A DNA stretch of 64,000 nucleotides from Verrucomicrobiales bacterium (GTDB lineage Bacteria; Verrucomicrobiota; Verrucomicrobiia; Verrucomicrobiales; DEV007): positions 1 to 64,000 of the forward strand of contig JARGPI010000020.1 of assembly GCA_029213005.1 (NCBI GenBank), given 5' to 3'. The notes below the pieces were generated by a model that was not told the origin of the DNA, ran no database searches, and saw only the letters and a program-made list of their open reading frames with translations. A program made the translations under genes and the position numbers. Positions 8,174-15,591 of the stretch are shown here, one piece after another (within the stretch, counting starts at the first letter, position 1; every line of letters begins with the position of its first letter).

Positions 8174-8246
8174 GATCCTATTGCGGGGAAACCGCACGAT
8201 GGGATCTGCGAGGGGGACGTCGGATAACCGACGTTCCTACCTTAAA
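8174..8246 (+). ncRNA. group II intron domain V-VI remnant (copy 3)
   Basis: Bases 8174-8206 fold as a domain-V-like hairpin with nine lower pairs (GATCCTATT against GATGGGATC), a GCGG/CCGC upper stem and an AC bulge. The triad position reads ATC instead of AGC. Bases 8214-8237 form a ten-pair stem with an ATAA loop. Two G-U pairs of copies 1 and 2 are Watson-Crick pairs here, which are changes that preserve the pairing. The intron-like end CCTACCTTAAA at 8246 lies 13 bases before the acetyltransferase ATG. Confidence 0.6.
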
Positions 8247-8259
8247 CTCCCGAAAAATC

Positions 8260-8706
8260 ATGCCTGTTACTCGTGTTGCATCTGAGTCTGACAAAAAGTA
8301 TGCATTCAGGCTCTATAATACATTGTTTAGACCTCACATCGAAACAATCTGGGGATGGGATGACCGGTGGCAAATTACGAATTTCGAATCCGAATGGCAG
8401 CAGTTTGATACCGAAATAGTGGAACATAATGGCATAGGCATAGGCTATTTACAGACGGAATACAGGAGTGACCCTCTGCATCTCTATCTTTCAATTATCG
8501 CGTTAGATTCTGCATATCAAGGGAAAGGTTTAGGTTCTTCGATAATGCGAGGATTAACTTCTCGTGTTGAGAAACAGGATATTCCGCTTCGCCTGAATGT
8601 GTTTAGAATTAATCCGGAAGCTCGTCGATTCTACGAGCGACTCGGCTTTCGCGAGGTAAGCACTACTGAAAGTGGAGTGATACTAGAATGGTACGGCAAA
8701 TTCTGA
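8260..8706 (+). CDS. GNAT family N-acetyltransferase
   Basis: This 148-residue protein is the usual size for a single GNAT domain. It carries the acetyl-CoA pyrophosphate loop QGKGLG at residues 87-92 after the beta-4 strand (LSIIALDSAY), and motif B as NPEARRFYERLGF at about 118-130. These enzymes move an acetyl group from acetyl-CoA to an amine, and the substrate cannot be read from the sequence. The gene follows a group II intron remnant by 13 bases, like the unknown genes at 4219 and 5016. It may be an antibiotic- or toxin-modifying cargo gene, but that is only inferred from location. Confidence 0.85.
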   Translation: MPVTRVASESDKKYAFRLYNTLFRPHIETIWGWDDRWQITNFESEWQQFDTEIVEHNGIGIGYLQTEYRSDPLHLYLSIIALDSAYQGKGLGSSIMRGLTSRVEKQDIPLRLNVFRINPEARRFYERLGFREVSTTESGVILEWYGKF

Positions 8707-8748
8707 GCCTGGAGAACAAAACGGCGCTGCTGCTGGAATGATGGAACT

Positions 8749-8769
8749 CCACGCTCTTGGCGAGCGCGG
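8749..8769 (+). repeat. REP-like imperfect hairpin
   Basis: CGCTC, a TTGGC loop and GAGCG form a five-pair stem, extended by two further C-G pairs after one mismatch. REP hairpins of this kind are spread by RAYT transposases, and a RAYT fragment sits at 4731. The surrounding 8707-9036 stretch contains only mutually overlapping short frames; I see no gene in it. Confidence 0.35.
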
Positions 8770-9036
8770 CTACACTGCTACACGATTTGCAAAGTTGTGG
8801 CCGCGTTTGCGAAAACGTGGATGTTCTCGGCAGCGCAGTGCGCGGGGCATTTGGGCTTCCAGCTTTTCGACCGCTTCGAGCTGTTTCCGGGGCAATCCCT
8901 TTCGACCTCGCCCGTCCCTCTCAGGATCGGGCGCGATCTCCTGTCGCACGCTGTAAGATCAGAAAGACGTGGCTTTCTGTAGCTCAAAACCCTGATTCTG
9001 AAAAGAGACACTTGTCCGTCTGAAAGGACGGGAAAA

Positions 9037-9873
9037 TCACTGATTTCGGGAGTGTTTCTGTTTGGCTAACGCTATGATTTTCTGATTCTGATTGATCCAA
9101 AGTTCTTGAAACTCCTTCTCGGAGATCACTTCTACGATTCCATCCCAACGCAGAACCGATCGACGGTCGGAAAGGAAAGGGCCGGCTAGAGCGATGAGGT
9201 TTGCGCTGTCCTGGTCGTCCTGATCTATCATGGATTTTGCCAGCTGATAGGCTTCCGGAAAGTAGAGGAATTCCCGGGGGACCTCTCCCGGAATTTTATA
9301 CTGCCAATAGTTCTGATCATTCAGGGGGGCTTCGAGATAGTCAGGAAACAGATCTTCGATTCGGCTGGGCCACCCGGCATGGTCCGAGTCATAGATTCGT
9401 AAGGCGAGACCGATATGGCGCATGGTGTTTCGGTAGCGAATGTGTTCGTAATGCCTCATTGAAAACATCGGTTTCTGAGTGAGCCATGCGATTTGGTGGG
9501 CGATTCCCGTGGTCGAAATTGACGCGTAAAACAACAGTCCGCCCAAAGTGATCCAGCCCAGACTCCACGCCTTCTTCCAGCCCGGACAAAAGGATCTCGC
9601 CAGAAAATGAAAACCCAGAGCCGCTACGACCAACATGGCAACGGAACTACTGATCATCGACAGGTTCCAGGTGATTTGCGGGAGCACCCTCAGTAAAAAA
9701 GAAAACCACCCGGTGATCAATTTGAAGGGAAGTTCGAGAAATAGTGCCGGGCTTAAGGTGATAAAGAACAGCAGGAGAAACAAGATGCCCAGGGTATAGA
9801 GGGTGACTCTTGCTATTTTTGACAAACGGCCCTTACGCGGGGCATTAGTTTGGCTATCGGAATCGTCACTCAT
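9037..9873 (-). CDS. hypothetical inner-membrane protein, 278 residues
   Basis: Three hydrophobic segments (about residues 22-50, 72-95 and 103-122) are followed by a soluble, probably periplasmic domain of ~150 residues. The soluble part includes YRNTMRHIGLALRIYDSDHA, a pattern like the N-terminal helix of pseudopilin/DUF1559-type proteins (small samples of residents arranged around a Tyr/Asp-His pair). It ends RWDGIVEVISEKEFQELW, similar to the 'DGhvewis' tail of that group. Its start codon overlaps the stop of the upstream gene (9870-10535) by four bases, so the two are co-translated. Function unknown. The pair probably works together at the inner membrane. Confidence 0.55.
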   Translation of the reverse strand: MSDDSDSQTNAPRKGRLSKIARVTLYTLGILFLLLFFITLSPALFLELPFKLITGWFSFLLRVLPQITWNLSMISSSVAMLVVAALGFHFLARSFCPGWKKAWSLGWITLGGLLFYASISTTGIAHQIAWLTQKPMFSMRHYEHIRYRNTMRHIGLALRIYDSDHAGWPSRIEDLFPDYLEAPLNDQNYWQYKIPGEVPREFLYFPEAYQLAKSMIDQDDQDSANLIALAGPFLSDRRSVLRWDGIVEVISEKEFQELWINQNQKIIALAKQKHSRNQ

Positions 9874-10535
9874 TTCGGATTCCTCTGGCTAACTATTATT
9901 TCGCGAAGAATGGTCCAATCGAAATTCCCGATTGAGCCATCGCTAAACAGCGCAAAGCGATTGGGACCGGCAATGGGCGGTTCGTAAGCGATGACGGTTT
10001 TCTCTTCGTCTGTGGTGGATAGGGTTTGCCCGGCGATATACTCAAACGGCATCGAGATTTTGCCATCCATACTGAAGATCCAGGACTCGACCGGTATTTC
10101 AGGGCCCAGTCTTTGGGGTGGGAATTTCCCGTTGTTGGTGGTGGCGTATTCGCTGAGTCTTTGGCTCAGGTTTTGGATCATCATTTTACGGTGAGTCGTC
10201 GGGATGGCTTTTTCATCATCGGTTCTCAGTCGGTAGGTTGGGCCTTCCTTTTTCCAGGCTCCGGGCGTCATCAACTCTCTCGCTCCGGAAATCATGGTCA
10301 GGACGACGTAGAGAAACAGTCCGGCGATGGTCAAGATAGCCAGCGACTTCCGGTAAGTGACTCGTGGCATCCAGGAAAAGTCGGGAGCAAGGTAATTCCA
10401 GATCGCCTTCAAAATCAGGGCACTGACGAGAAAAGTGGCGAGAAAAAAGGATAAGACCTCCAGCCTCATCTTGGCGAGGTCGGTCAGCGAAAACGACGGC
10501 ATTCCTGCTATGAATATGGAGAAGTCAGCGAACAT
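9870..10535 (-). CDS. hypothetical inner-membrane protein, 221 residues
   Basis: Two membrane segments (about residues 27-48 and 63-86) precede a periplasmic-type domain. That domain contains a helix MIQNLSQRLSEYATTNNGKF and a C-terminal strand FALFSDGSIGNFDW, matching the general layout of the downstream partner. The shared 'DG' C-terminal motif suggests the two arose from a common ancestor. First gene of a two-gene unit, divergent from the photolyase gene at 10632; the ~95-base gap must hold both promoters. No catalytic residues are evident. Confidence 0.55.
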   Translation of the reverse strand: MFADFSIFIAGMPSFSLTDLAKMRLEVLSFFLATFLVSALILKAIWNYLAPDFSWMPRVTYRKSLAILTIAGLFLYVVLTMISGARELMTPGAWKKEGPTYRLRTDDEKAIPTTHRKMMIQNLSQRLSEYATTNNGKFPPQRLGPEIPVESWIFSMDGKISMPFEYIAGQTLSTTDEEKTVIAYEPPIAGPNRFALFSDGSIGNFDWTILREIIVSQRNPK

Positions 10536-10631
10536 GAAACAGCCCCGGCTAAAGGAGGCTCCGCGATTGTCTCAAAAAAATGTAGGGGTTGGCAAGATCT
10601 GAAATTTGTGCCTGAATCGTAAAACTGTGGC

Positions 10632-12122
10632 ATGTCTTCGCTTACGCTCATTTTTCCCCATCAACTTTTCGATCCCCATCCGGCATTGAGAAAGAATCGG
10701 GACGTTCTGTTGGTTGAGGACACCTTGTTTTTCGGCGATGCCAAAGCATCACCGGGGAAGTTCCACCGGCAGAAGATCGTGCTTCACCGGGCTTCAATGA
10801 AGGCTTATGAGGCGAAGCTCAAAGCGGATGGATATGAGGTCGACTACCATGACTACTCGCGCAAAAAGCCGATCGAAGTGGTGCTGCAAGATCTGCGGGA
10901 AAAGGGGATTGATTCCCTGTATGTCGCAGAATTGTCGGATTTTCTTCTCGAAAAACGGATTCGTCGATTTTGCGAAAGCCATCAGGTCGATTTGAATATC
11001 GAAACTTCTCCGATGTTTATGACGCCTCGCGATTGGGCGGACGAGCATTTCGACAACCGGAAAAAGCCCTTCATGGCCGCGTTCTACGAGGCCCAGCGAA
11101 AGCGCACCGGTATTCTTGTGGATGCGGACGGGAATCCCATTGGCGGCAGGTGGAGTTTTGATGACGAAAACCGCCGGTCGATGCCGAAAAAAGGTCTCGA
11201 CGTTCCGGATGATCCGACTGCGTCACGATGCGACTATGTCGAGGAAGCGTTAAAATATGTAGAGAAAAGCTCCTTTTCCAACTATCGCGGAAATACCGAA
11301 AGTTTTGCTTATCCCGTGACTCACGAGGCGGCCGAAACGTGGTTCGAAAACTTTCTGGAGCAGCGCTTTGTTCGTTTCGGGCCTTATGAAGATGCGATCT
11401 CGAATCGGGAGAGGGTGCTGTTTCACAGTTTACTCACTCCGGCTTTAAATATCGGGTTGCTGACTCCGGAAAAGGTAGTGAAACAAGCACTGGATTACGC
11501 GGAGGACAATGACGTGCCTCTGAATTCTCTGGAAGGATTTGTCCGGCAAATTATTGGATGGCGCGAGTTTATGGCGATCATGTATCGCCGTCACGGGGTG
11601 GAAATGCGGACCTCCAACTTTTTCGAGCACGATCGTGATATCCCCGACAGTTTCTGGACGGGTGAAACCGGAATTGATCCGATCGACCTTACGATCAAAC
11701 GAGTGCTCGACCACTCCTATGGTCACCATATCGAGCGGCTCATGGTCCTGGGGAATTTTATGCTACTGTGTGGCTTTAATCCCGTTCAGGTAAACGACTG
11801 GTTTATGGAACTGTTTATTGATTCCTACGACTGGGTTATGGTTCCCAATGTGTTCGGGATGAGTCAGTTCGCTGATGGCGGTATTTTTACGACAAAACCC
11901 TACATCAGCGGGTCAAACTATATCAAGAAAATGTCAGACTACCCCAATGGGGATTGGTGCAAAACCTGGGACGGACTTTTCTGGAACTTTATGATTCAGC
12001 ATGAAGATTTTTTCCGGAAGCAACATCGCCTCGGTATGTTGGTCCGGCAGATTGATAAAATGGATGCCGATAAAAAAGAGGGTCACCTCAAGGCTGCTGC
12101 CGCGTTTTTCGATTCGCTCTAG
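10632..12122 (+). CDS. cryptochrome/photolyase homologue of the FeS-BCP (PhrB-like) family, lacking FeS ligands
   Basis: This 496-residue protein has the N-terminal Rossmann domain (LIFPHQLFDPHPAL, LLVEDTLFFGD) and the C-terminal FAD-binding helical domain with IIGWREFM, the DHSYGHHIERLM segment and NVFGMSQFADGG. These mark the bacterial (6-4) photolyase/cryptochrome group, typified by Agrobacterium PhrB, which repairs UV lesions with light. PhrB binds a [4Fe-4S] cluster through four Cys. Here the region between SGSNYIKKMSDY and LFWNF is shortened and has only Cys443, and the Cys before the DH motif is absent, so no cluster can form. It may be a repair enzyme without the cluster or a light sensor. 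It is convergent with 12119-12343, sharing stop-codon bases. Confidence 0.85.
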   Translation: MSSLTLIFPHQLFDPHPALRKNRDVLLVEDTLFFGDAKASPGKFHRQKIVLHRASMKAYEAKLKADGYEVDYHDYSRKKPIEVVLQDLREKGIDSLYVAELSDFLLEKRIRRFCESHQVDLNIETSPMFMTPRDWADEHFDNRKKPFMAAFYEAQRKRTGILVDADGNPIGGRWSFDDENRRSMPKKGLDVPDDPTASRCDYVEEALKYVEKSSFSNYRGNTESFAYPVTHEAAETWFENFLEQRFVRFGPYEDAISNRERVLFHSLLTPALNIGLLTPEKVVKQALDYAEDNDVPLNSLEGFVRQIIGWREFMAIMYRRHGVEMRTSNFFEHDRDIPDSFWTGETGIDPIDLTIKRVLDHSYGHHIERLMVLGNFMLLCGFNPVQVNDWFMELFIDSYDWVMVPNVFGMSQFADGGIFTTKPYISGSNYIKKMSDYPNGDWCKTWDGLFWNFMIQHEDFFRKQHRLGMLVRQIDKMDADKKEGHLKAAAAFFDSL

Positions 12123-12343
12123 TCGTCCATCGCATCAATCATTGCTGCGGCAGTGGCGCGCCTTCTGATGCGGTCGGCTTCAGTTTCCGGCTCGGTTTTT
12201 GAGCGATCCTCAGCGTAAGTCGCGATGACCGCATCTTCCACAGAACCACCCATCATGCCGACGAGGTTTCCCATTTCGCGGGCGGAACCGTTGTCCTCCT
12301 TTGATTTTTCACGACTCAACAGGTTCCGGATGAATTTGATCAT
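12119..12343 (-). CDS. small hypothetical protein, 74 residues
   Basis: The longer frame back to 12451 overlaps the end of the DUF1080 gene, so I choose the ATG at 12343 (MIKFIRNLLSREK). The product is a charged, soluble helical protein with a basic N-terminus and an acidic/arginine-rich C-terminus (EADRIRRRATAAAMIDAMDD). No known domain is seen. It lies 43 bases downstream of the DUF1080 gene on the same strand, so it may be co-transcribed. Its stop overlaps that of the photolyase gene on the other strand. Confidence 0.5.
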   Translation of the reverse strand: MIKFIRNLLSREKSKEDNGSAREMGNLVGMMGGSVEDAVIATYAEDRSKTEPETEADRIRRRATAAAMIDAMDD

Positions 12344-12386
12344 GATTTGATAGTAGCGGATGCCCTGGCTTGAGCAATTGCAATAT

Positions 12387-13397
12387 CTACCTGGATTTGG
12401 ACCGCACTTCGCGTAATACGATATTCCGGTAAGCCACCGAGGTGTGGTCACCTTGAAGATAGATCGGCCCGGGGATTGTTTCGTCAGCTTTCAGCGCTCC
12501 ATTGGTGCAGCCTTCGAGAGGTTGATTGTCGATCACTTTCACCCCGTTTAGAATCACGGTAATATGTCGGTCGACCAGCGTGAGATCGTAGGTCTGCCAC
12601 TCGTCGCCGGCTTTTCCGGCCATGGTTTCAGGAGCGATTCGGTTAAAGATGGCACCGACTCCGTGAATGCCCTGCATTCTGCTATCGCGGTCCACCACCT
12701 GCGCTTCGTAGCGACCGCAAAGGTAGATCCCGCTGTTTCCTCCAGACGGGACTTTGAAGTCGATCGATAGATTGAAGTCGGTGAATTCCCGATCGGTTTG
12801 GAGATTGCCATATCTGGCATAGGGATCGAAAGTGGTTTTCGGCGTTTCATTGACCAGGACTCCCGCCACGGCTTTCCAGCCATTGATCTGTTTTGGATTG
12901 GTCAATCTCCATCCACTCAAATCTTTACCATTAAACAAATCAATGGGTTCACCGAATTTGATTTGGGATAAATCGGGGCGGGGAGGTAGCGGTGGCATTT
13001 TCTTCCCCTTAAAAGGTAGTTTTTCGGTTGTTCCGTCGACCGGAATCTCCTTCACCAAATGCATGTGATCTTCCTGCACTGTTGCCAGGTGTCGGCAGGG
13101 GATTTTCGGGCCGGTGTTGGGCCCGCCTTCGTATTCGCGTTTGCCGACAGCCCTGCGGTGGTAAAATTGAAGGGTTCCGTCCTTCAGGGAAATTTTGCTG
13201 AGAGATTTCGGAGATCCGACGGTCCAAAGCTCGCCAGTTATCTGGCTGTCGACTTCTGACAGGGTGAGCCAACCGGAACTGCCATCGGGCATCTCGAGGG
13301 CCCAGTTTCCCACAAAGTCAGCAACCGTAGTGTCTGCACCCCTGACGTGAATCGAAAACAGGAGGGCAATTGGCCAGAGCAGGAACAGTCGTGTCAT
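12387..13397 (-). CDS. secreted DUF1080 (3-keto-disaccharide hydrolase family) protein
   Basis: A signal peptide (MTRLFLLWPIALLFSIHVRG) is followed by a small beta-rich domain (about residues 25-130) and then a DUF1080 domain. The DUF1080 domain starts at DLFNGKDLSGWRL and contains the conserved GNSGIYLCGRYEAQVVD and the terminal GPIYLQGDHTSVAYRNI. DUF1080 adopts a concanavalin-like jelly roll, and some members cleave 3-keto-glucosides. The family is greatly expanded in PVC bacteria, where it accompanies sulfatases and oxidoreductases in glycan breakdown. It acts outside the cytoplasm. It is monocistronic apart from the small gene downstream. The family is sure, the substrate unknown. Confidence 0.85.
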   Translation of the reverse strand: MTRLFLLWPIALLFSIHVRGADTTVADFVGNWALEMPDGSSGWLTLSEVDSQITGELWTVGSPKSLSKISLKDGTLQFYHRRAVGKREYEGGPNTGPKIPCRHLATVQEDHMHLVKEIPVDGTTEKLPFKGKKMPPLPPRPDLSQIKFGEPIDLFNGKDLSGWRLTNPKQINGWKAVAGVLVNETPKTTFDPYARYGNLQTDREFTDFNLSIDFKVPSGGNSGIYLCGRYEAQVVDRDSRMQGIHGVGAIFNRIAPETMAGKAGDEWQTYDLTLVDRHITVILNGVKVIDNQPLEGCTNGALKADETIPGPIYLQGDHTSVAYRNIVLREVRSKSR

Positions 13398-13451
13398 GCC
13401 GCCAAGTATTCAAATTCCCGGCTCCGGGTCAATCACGCAACGCTGCGGATG

Positions 13452-14669
13452 TCAGGCGCTGCGGACGGTCGCTTCGTCGATGCCTCGAAGGCTGAAGACT
13501 TTCAGGATCGTATTTTCGATCAGGTTGTTGGGACAGGAGGCGCCGGCGGTGATGCCGACAACCAATTCATCTTTCGAAAAGAGTCGGTCGGGATACTCGC
13601 TTTTGACTTCCGCCTTTTGGTGGAGGTCGAAATGGGCGACTTCTTCCATTGAAGTGAGGCAGCGCGCTCCGCGGATAAAGAAGGTCGGTAGGTTTTTCTC
13701 CCCGATCTCTACTAAATGAGAGGTGTTGGAACTGTTGTAACCTCCCACGACGAGGAGCAAATCCATTTTATCGCGAAGCATATCGAAGAGGGCATCCTGC
13801 CGCTCCTGAGTGGCTCCGCAAATGGTATCAAACACTTTGAAGTTTTCGTGATCACCATCGCGCTCTTTCAGAGCGGCGGCGACGAGACGCTGGATTTCCT
13901 CAGTCTCGGATTTTAACATCGTGGTCTGATTGGCGACCCCTACTTTTTTGAGGTGAAGCTCGGGATCAAAACCCGGTGAAAGTGAGTTCTCGAAACGGTC
14001 CAGAAATTCCTCGCGGTTTCCGCCATTCTTGAGGTAGTCACAAACATAATTCACATCGTCCAGCGTAAGGACGATGATGTAGTGACCGGTTTTATCGTCT
14101 CCGAGGGCCCGGGAGGCGGTGGCCCGGGTTTCTTCGTGCCCGGTTTTGCCGTGAATGATCGAAGTGATACTTTCTTTGGCGTAACTTTTAACCCGTCGCC
14201 ATACTTTCATGACATCGCCGCAGGTGGTATCGATCACCATACAGCCCTGTTTCGTCAATTTCTCCATATAGGAGACCGGCGCTCCGAAAGCCGGTACGAT
14301 AACCACATCATCTTTGCCCAGATTGTCGTAATGTTCGGTGATCTCCTCCCAGGGAAGGGAAACGATATTCATTTCTACGAGTTGCTGGTTCACTTCCGGG
14401 TTATGAATGATTTCCCCGATCAGAAAAATTCGATTGTCAGGAAAAACCCGCCGTGATGCGTAGGCGAGGTCGATGGCTCTCTCGACGCCGTAGCAGAATC
14501 CGAACTGCTTTGCGAGCCGAATCGTGGTATTTCCGATCGTGAAAACTCCGCCCTGAGCTTTTACCTTTTCGACGATAGAGCTTTCGTAATGACGGGCAAC
14601 TTCCGCCTGGACGCGCTCCATCACCTCTGGAGTACGGACGTTAATTTTGCGTTTTTTCTGTGTCGGCAT
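13452..14669 (-). CDS. ispH: 4-hydroxy-3-methylbut-2-enyl diphosphate reductase, long form
   Basis: This is the last enzyme of the MEP isoprenoid pathway, reducing HMBPP to IPP and DMAPP with a [4Fe-4S] cluster. The three cluster Cys are visible in their conserved settings: FGFCYGVERA (Cys59), DTTCGDV (Cys150) and DTICGATQERQ (Cys284). The substrate-binding HGKTGHEE and the C-terminal GASCPNNLIE (GAS-x-P) are also present. The 405-residue length and N-terminal extension match the long form of cyanobacteria, Chlorobi and PVC bacteria rather than the ~315-residue E. coli enzyme. I use the ATG at 14669; a TTG just before it is less likely. No Shine-Dalgarno site is evident. Confidence 0.95.
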   Translation of the reverse strand: MPTQKKRKINVRTPEVMERVQAEVARHYESSIVEKVKAQGGVFTIGNTTIRLAKQFGFCYGVERAIDLAYASRRVFPDNRIFLIGEIIHNPEVNQQLVEMNIVSLPWEEITEHYDNLGKDDVVIVPAFGAPVSYMEKLTKQGCMVIDTTCGDVMKVWRRVKSYAKESITSIIHGKTGHEETRATASRALGDDKTGHYIIVLTLDDVNYVCDYLKNGGNREEFLDRFENSLSPGFDPELHLKKVGVANQTTMLKSETEEIQRLVAAALKERDGDHENFKVFDTICGATQERQDALFDMLRDKMDLLLVVGGYNSSNTSHLVEIGEKNLPTFFIRGARCLTSMEEVAHFDLHQKAEVKSEYPDRLFSKDELVVGITAGASCPNNLIENTILKVFSLRGIDEATVRSA

Positions 14670-14689
14670 CAAAGAGGATACGTTTCTAT

Positions 14690-15385
14690 TTAGAAATAGA
14701 CATTCTGGCCGTCGAACGGGGCATCGGTAATGAGCAGTGCCGGAGGTGAATCGGGATGATTGTAGTCCGTGGGCCGGGGGATGTTTTTGCCAATCGTGGC
14801 GTCCTCCGGAAGGCTGTGAGCGATATGAATCGGTGTTCCGCTGTTTACCAAATTGAAAAACTCGCCTGCGACGCTGCGGTGAATTCTTAAGCAGCCGTGT
14901 GAGCGGGGCTGTGGCCAGACCGCCCCGGCGTGGAAGCCGTATCCGGATTTGAACTCAACCCAGTTCGGCATGGGATAACCGACATAGCGATAGCCGCTCG
15001 GCATTCCGGACCGTTTCCCCGGGCGAATCTCATCTCCTTTGACCCAGAAGCCATAGGTATTGGATCGTTTTCGTGGCAGTTTGTTGAAAGCTTTAAAGTT
15101 TCCGGTCGGTGTGGGATTCGATGGTGTGCCGATCGCGACCGCCGCCGCCCATTTGGGCTCGTCGCCCTCGTAAAGGTAAACCGCCCGGTTATTCAGGCTG
15201 ACGCGGACCTTCACATTTGCCTTGTTCGACACTGAGCCGAGTCGAAGTGCCATCGAAGTGGGCCCCGCGGGTGCCTTGGTGACACAACCTGTGGAAAAAA
15301 TGACGGATGCCAGTGCCCCACAGGCAATCAAACATCTGCACAACAGCACCGACTGAGCGGTGGATTTTACCCTTTTTTTGTTCAT
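14690..15385 (-). CDS. L,D-transpeptidase (YkuD) lipoprotein
   Basis: The N-terminus has a lipobox (FSTGC, Cys34) after a hydrophobic stretch, so the protein is probably anchored to a membrane. The YkuD domain (about residues 58-195) has the catalytic signature HAGAVWPQPRSHGCLRIH, with His152, the SHGC motif at 162-165 (nucleophile Cys165) and Arg167. Such enzymes form 3-3 peptidoglycan cross-links or attach lipoproteins to the wall. It lies 20 bases upstream of ispH on the same strand and may be co-transcribed with it. A second YkuD domain occurs at 45875-48193, fused to ankyrin repeats. Confidence 0.9.
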   Translation of the reverse strand: MNKKRVKSTAQSVLLCRCLIACGALASVIFSTGCVTKAPAGPTSMALRLGSVSNKANVKVRVSLNNRAVYLYEGDEPKWAAAVAIGTPSNPTPTGNFKAFNKLPRKRSNTYGFWVKGDEIRPGKRSGMPSGYRYVGYPMPNWVEFKSGYGFHAGAVWPQPRSHGCLRIHRSVAGEFFNLVNSGTPIHIAHSLPEDATIGKNIPRPTDYNHPDSPPALLITDAPFDGQNVYF

Positions 15386-15554
15386 GTACGTCTTGGTAGC
15401 TACCTATGGAGCAGTTCCCCTGACGAGGCAAGAACGTGATGCTAACAAAAAAGATTAACTTTTCTTAACATAATTACTTGACCTATGTTAAATATCAGTT
15501 ATTATAAAGCTCAGTTACTTCTCGGTAACTGTCTGTTTGTGTTTCGTGTTTCGG

Positions 15555-15582
15555 AGCCGCCCAGTCCTCGGATTGGGCGGCT
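15555..15582. terminator. hairpin downstream of the Sel1 gene
   Basis: A perfect nine-pair stem AGCCGCCCA/TGGGCGGCT with a ten-base loop lies just past the stop of the minus-strand Sel1 gene. A T-rich stretch follows on the plus strand only (CTTCTTGCGTTTT), so on the gene's own strand it may act as a transcript-end hairpin rather than a classical terminator. Confidence 0.4.
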
Positions 15583-15591
15583 TCTTGCGTT

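Noticed and set aside
8738..9023. Several overlapping frames of 60-90 residues after the GNAT gene
   Set aside because: They overlap each other on both strands in a GC-rich repeat-like stretch with no protein pattern.
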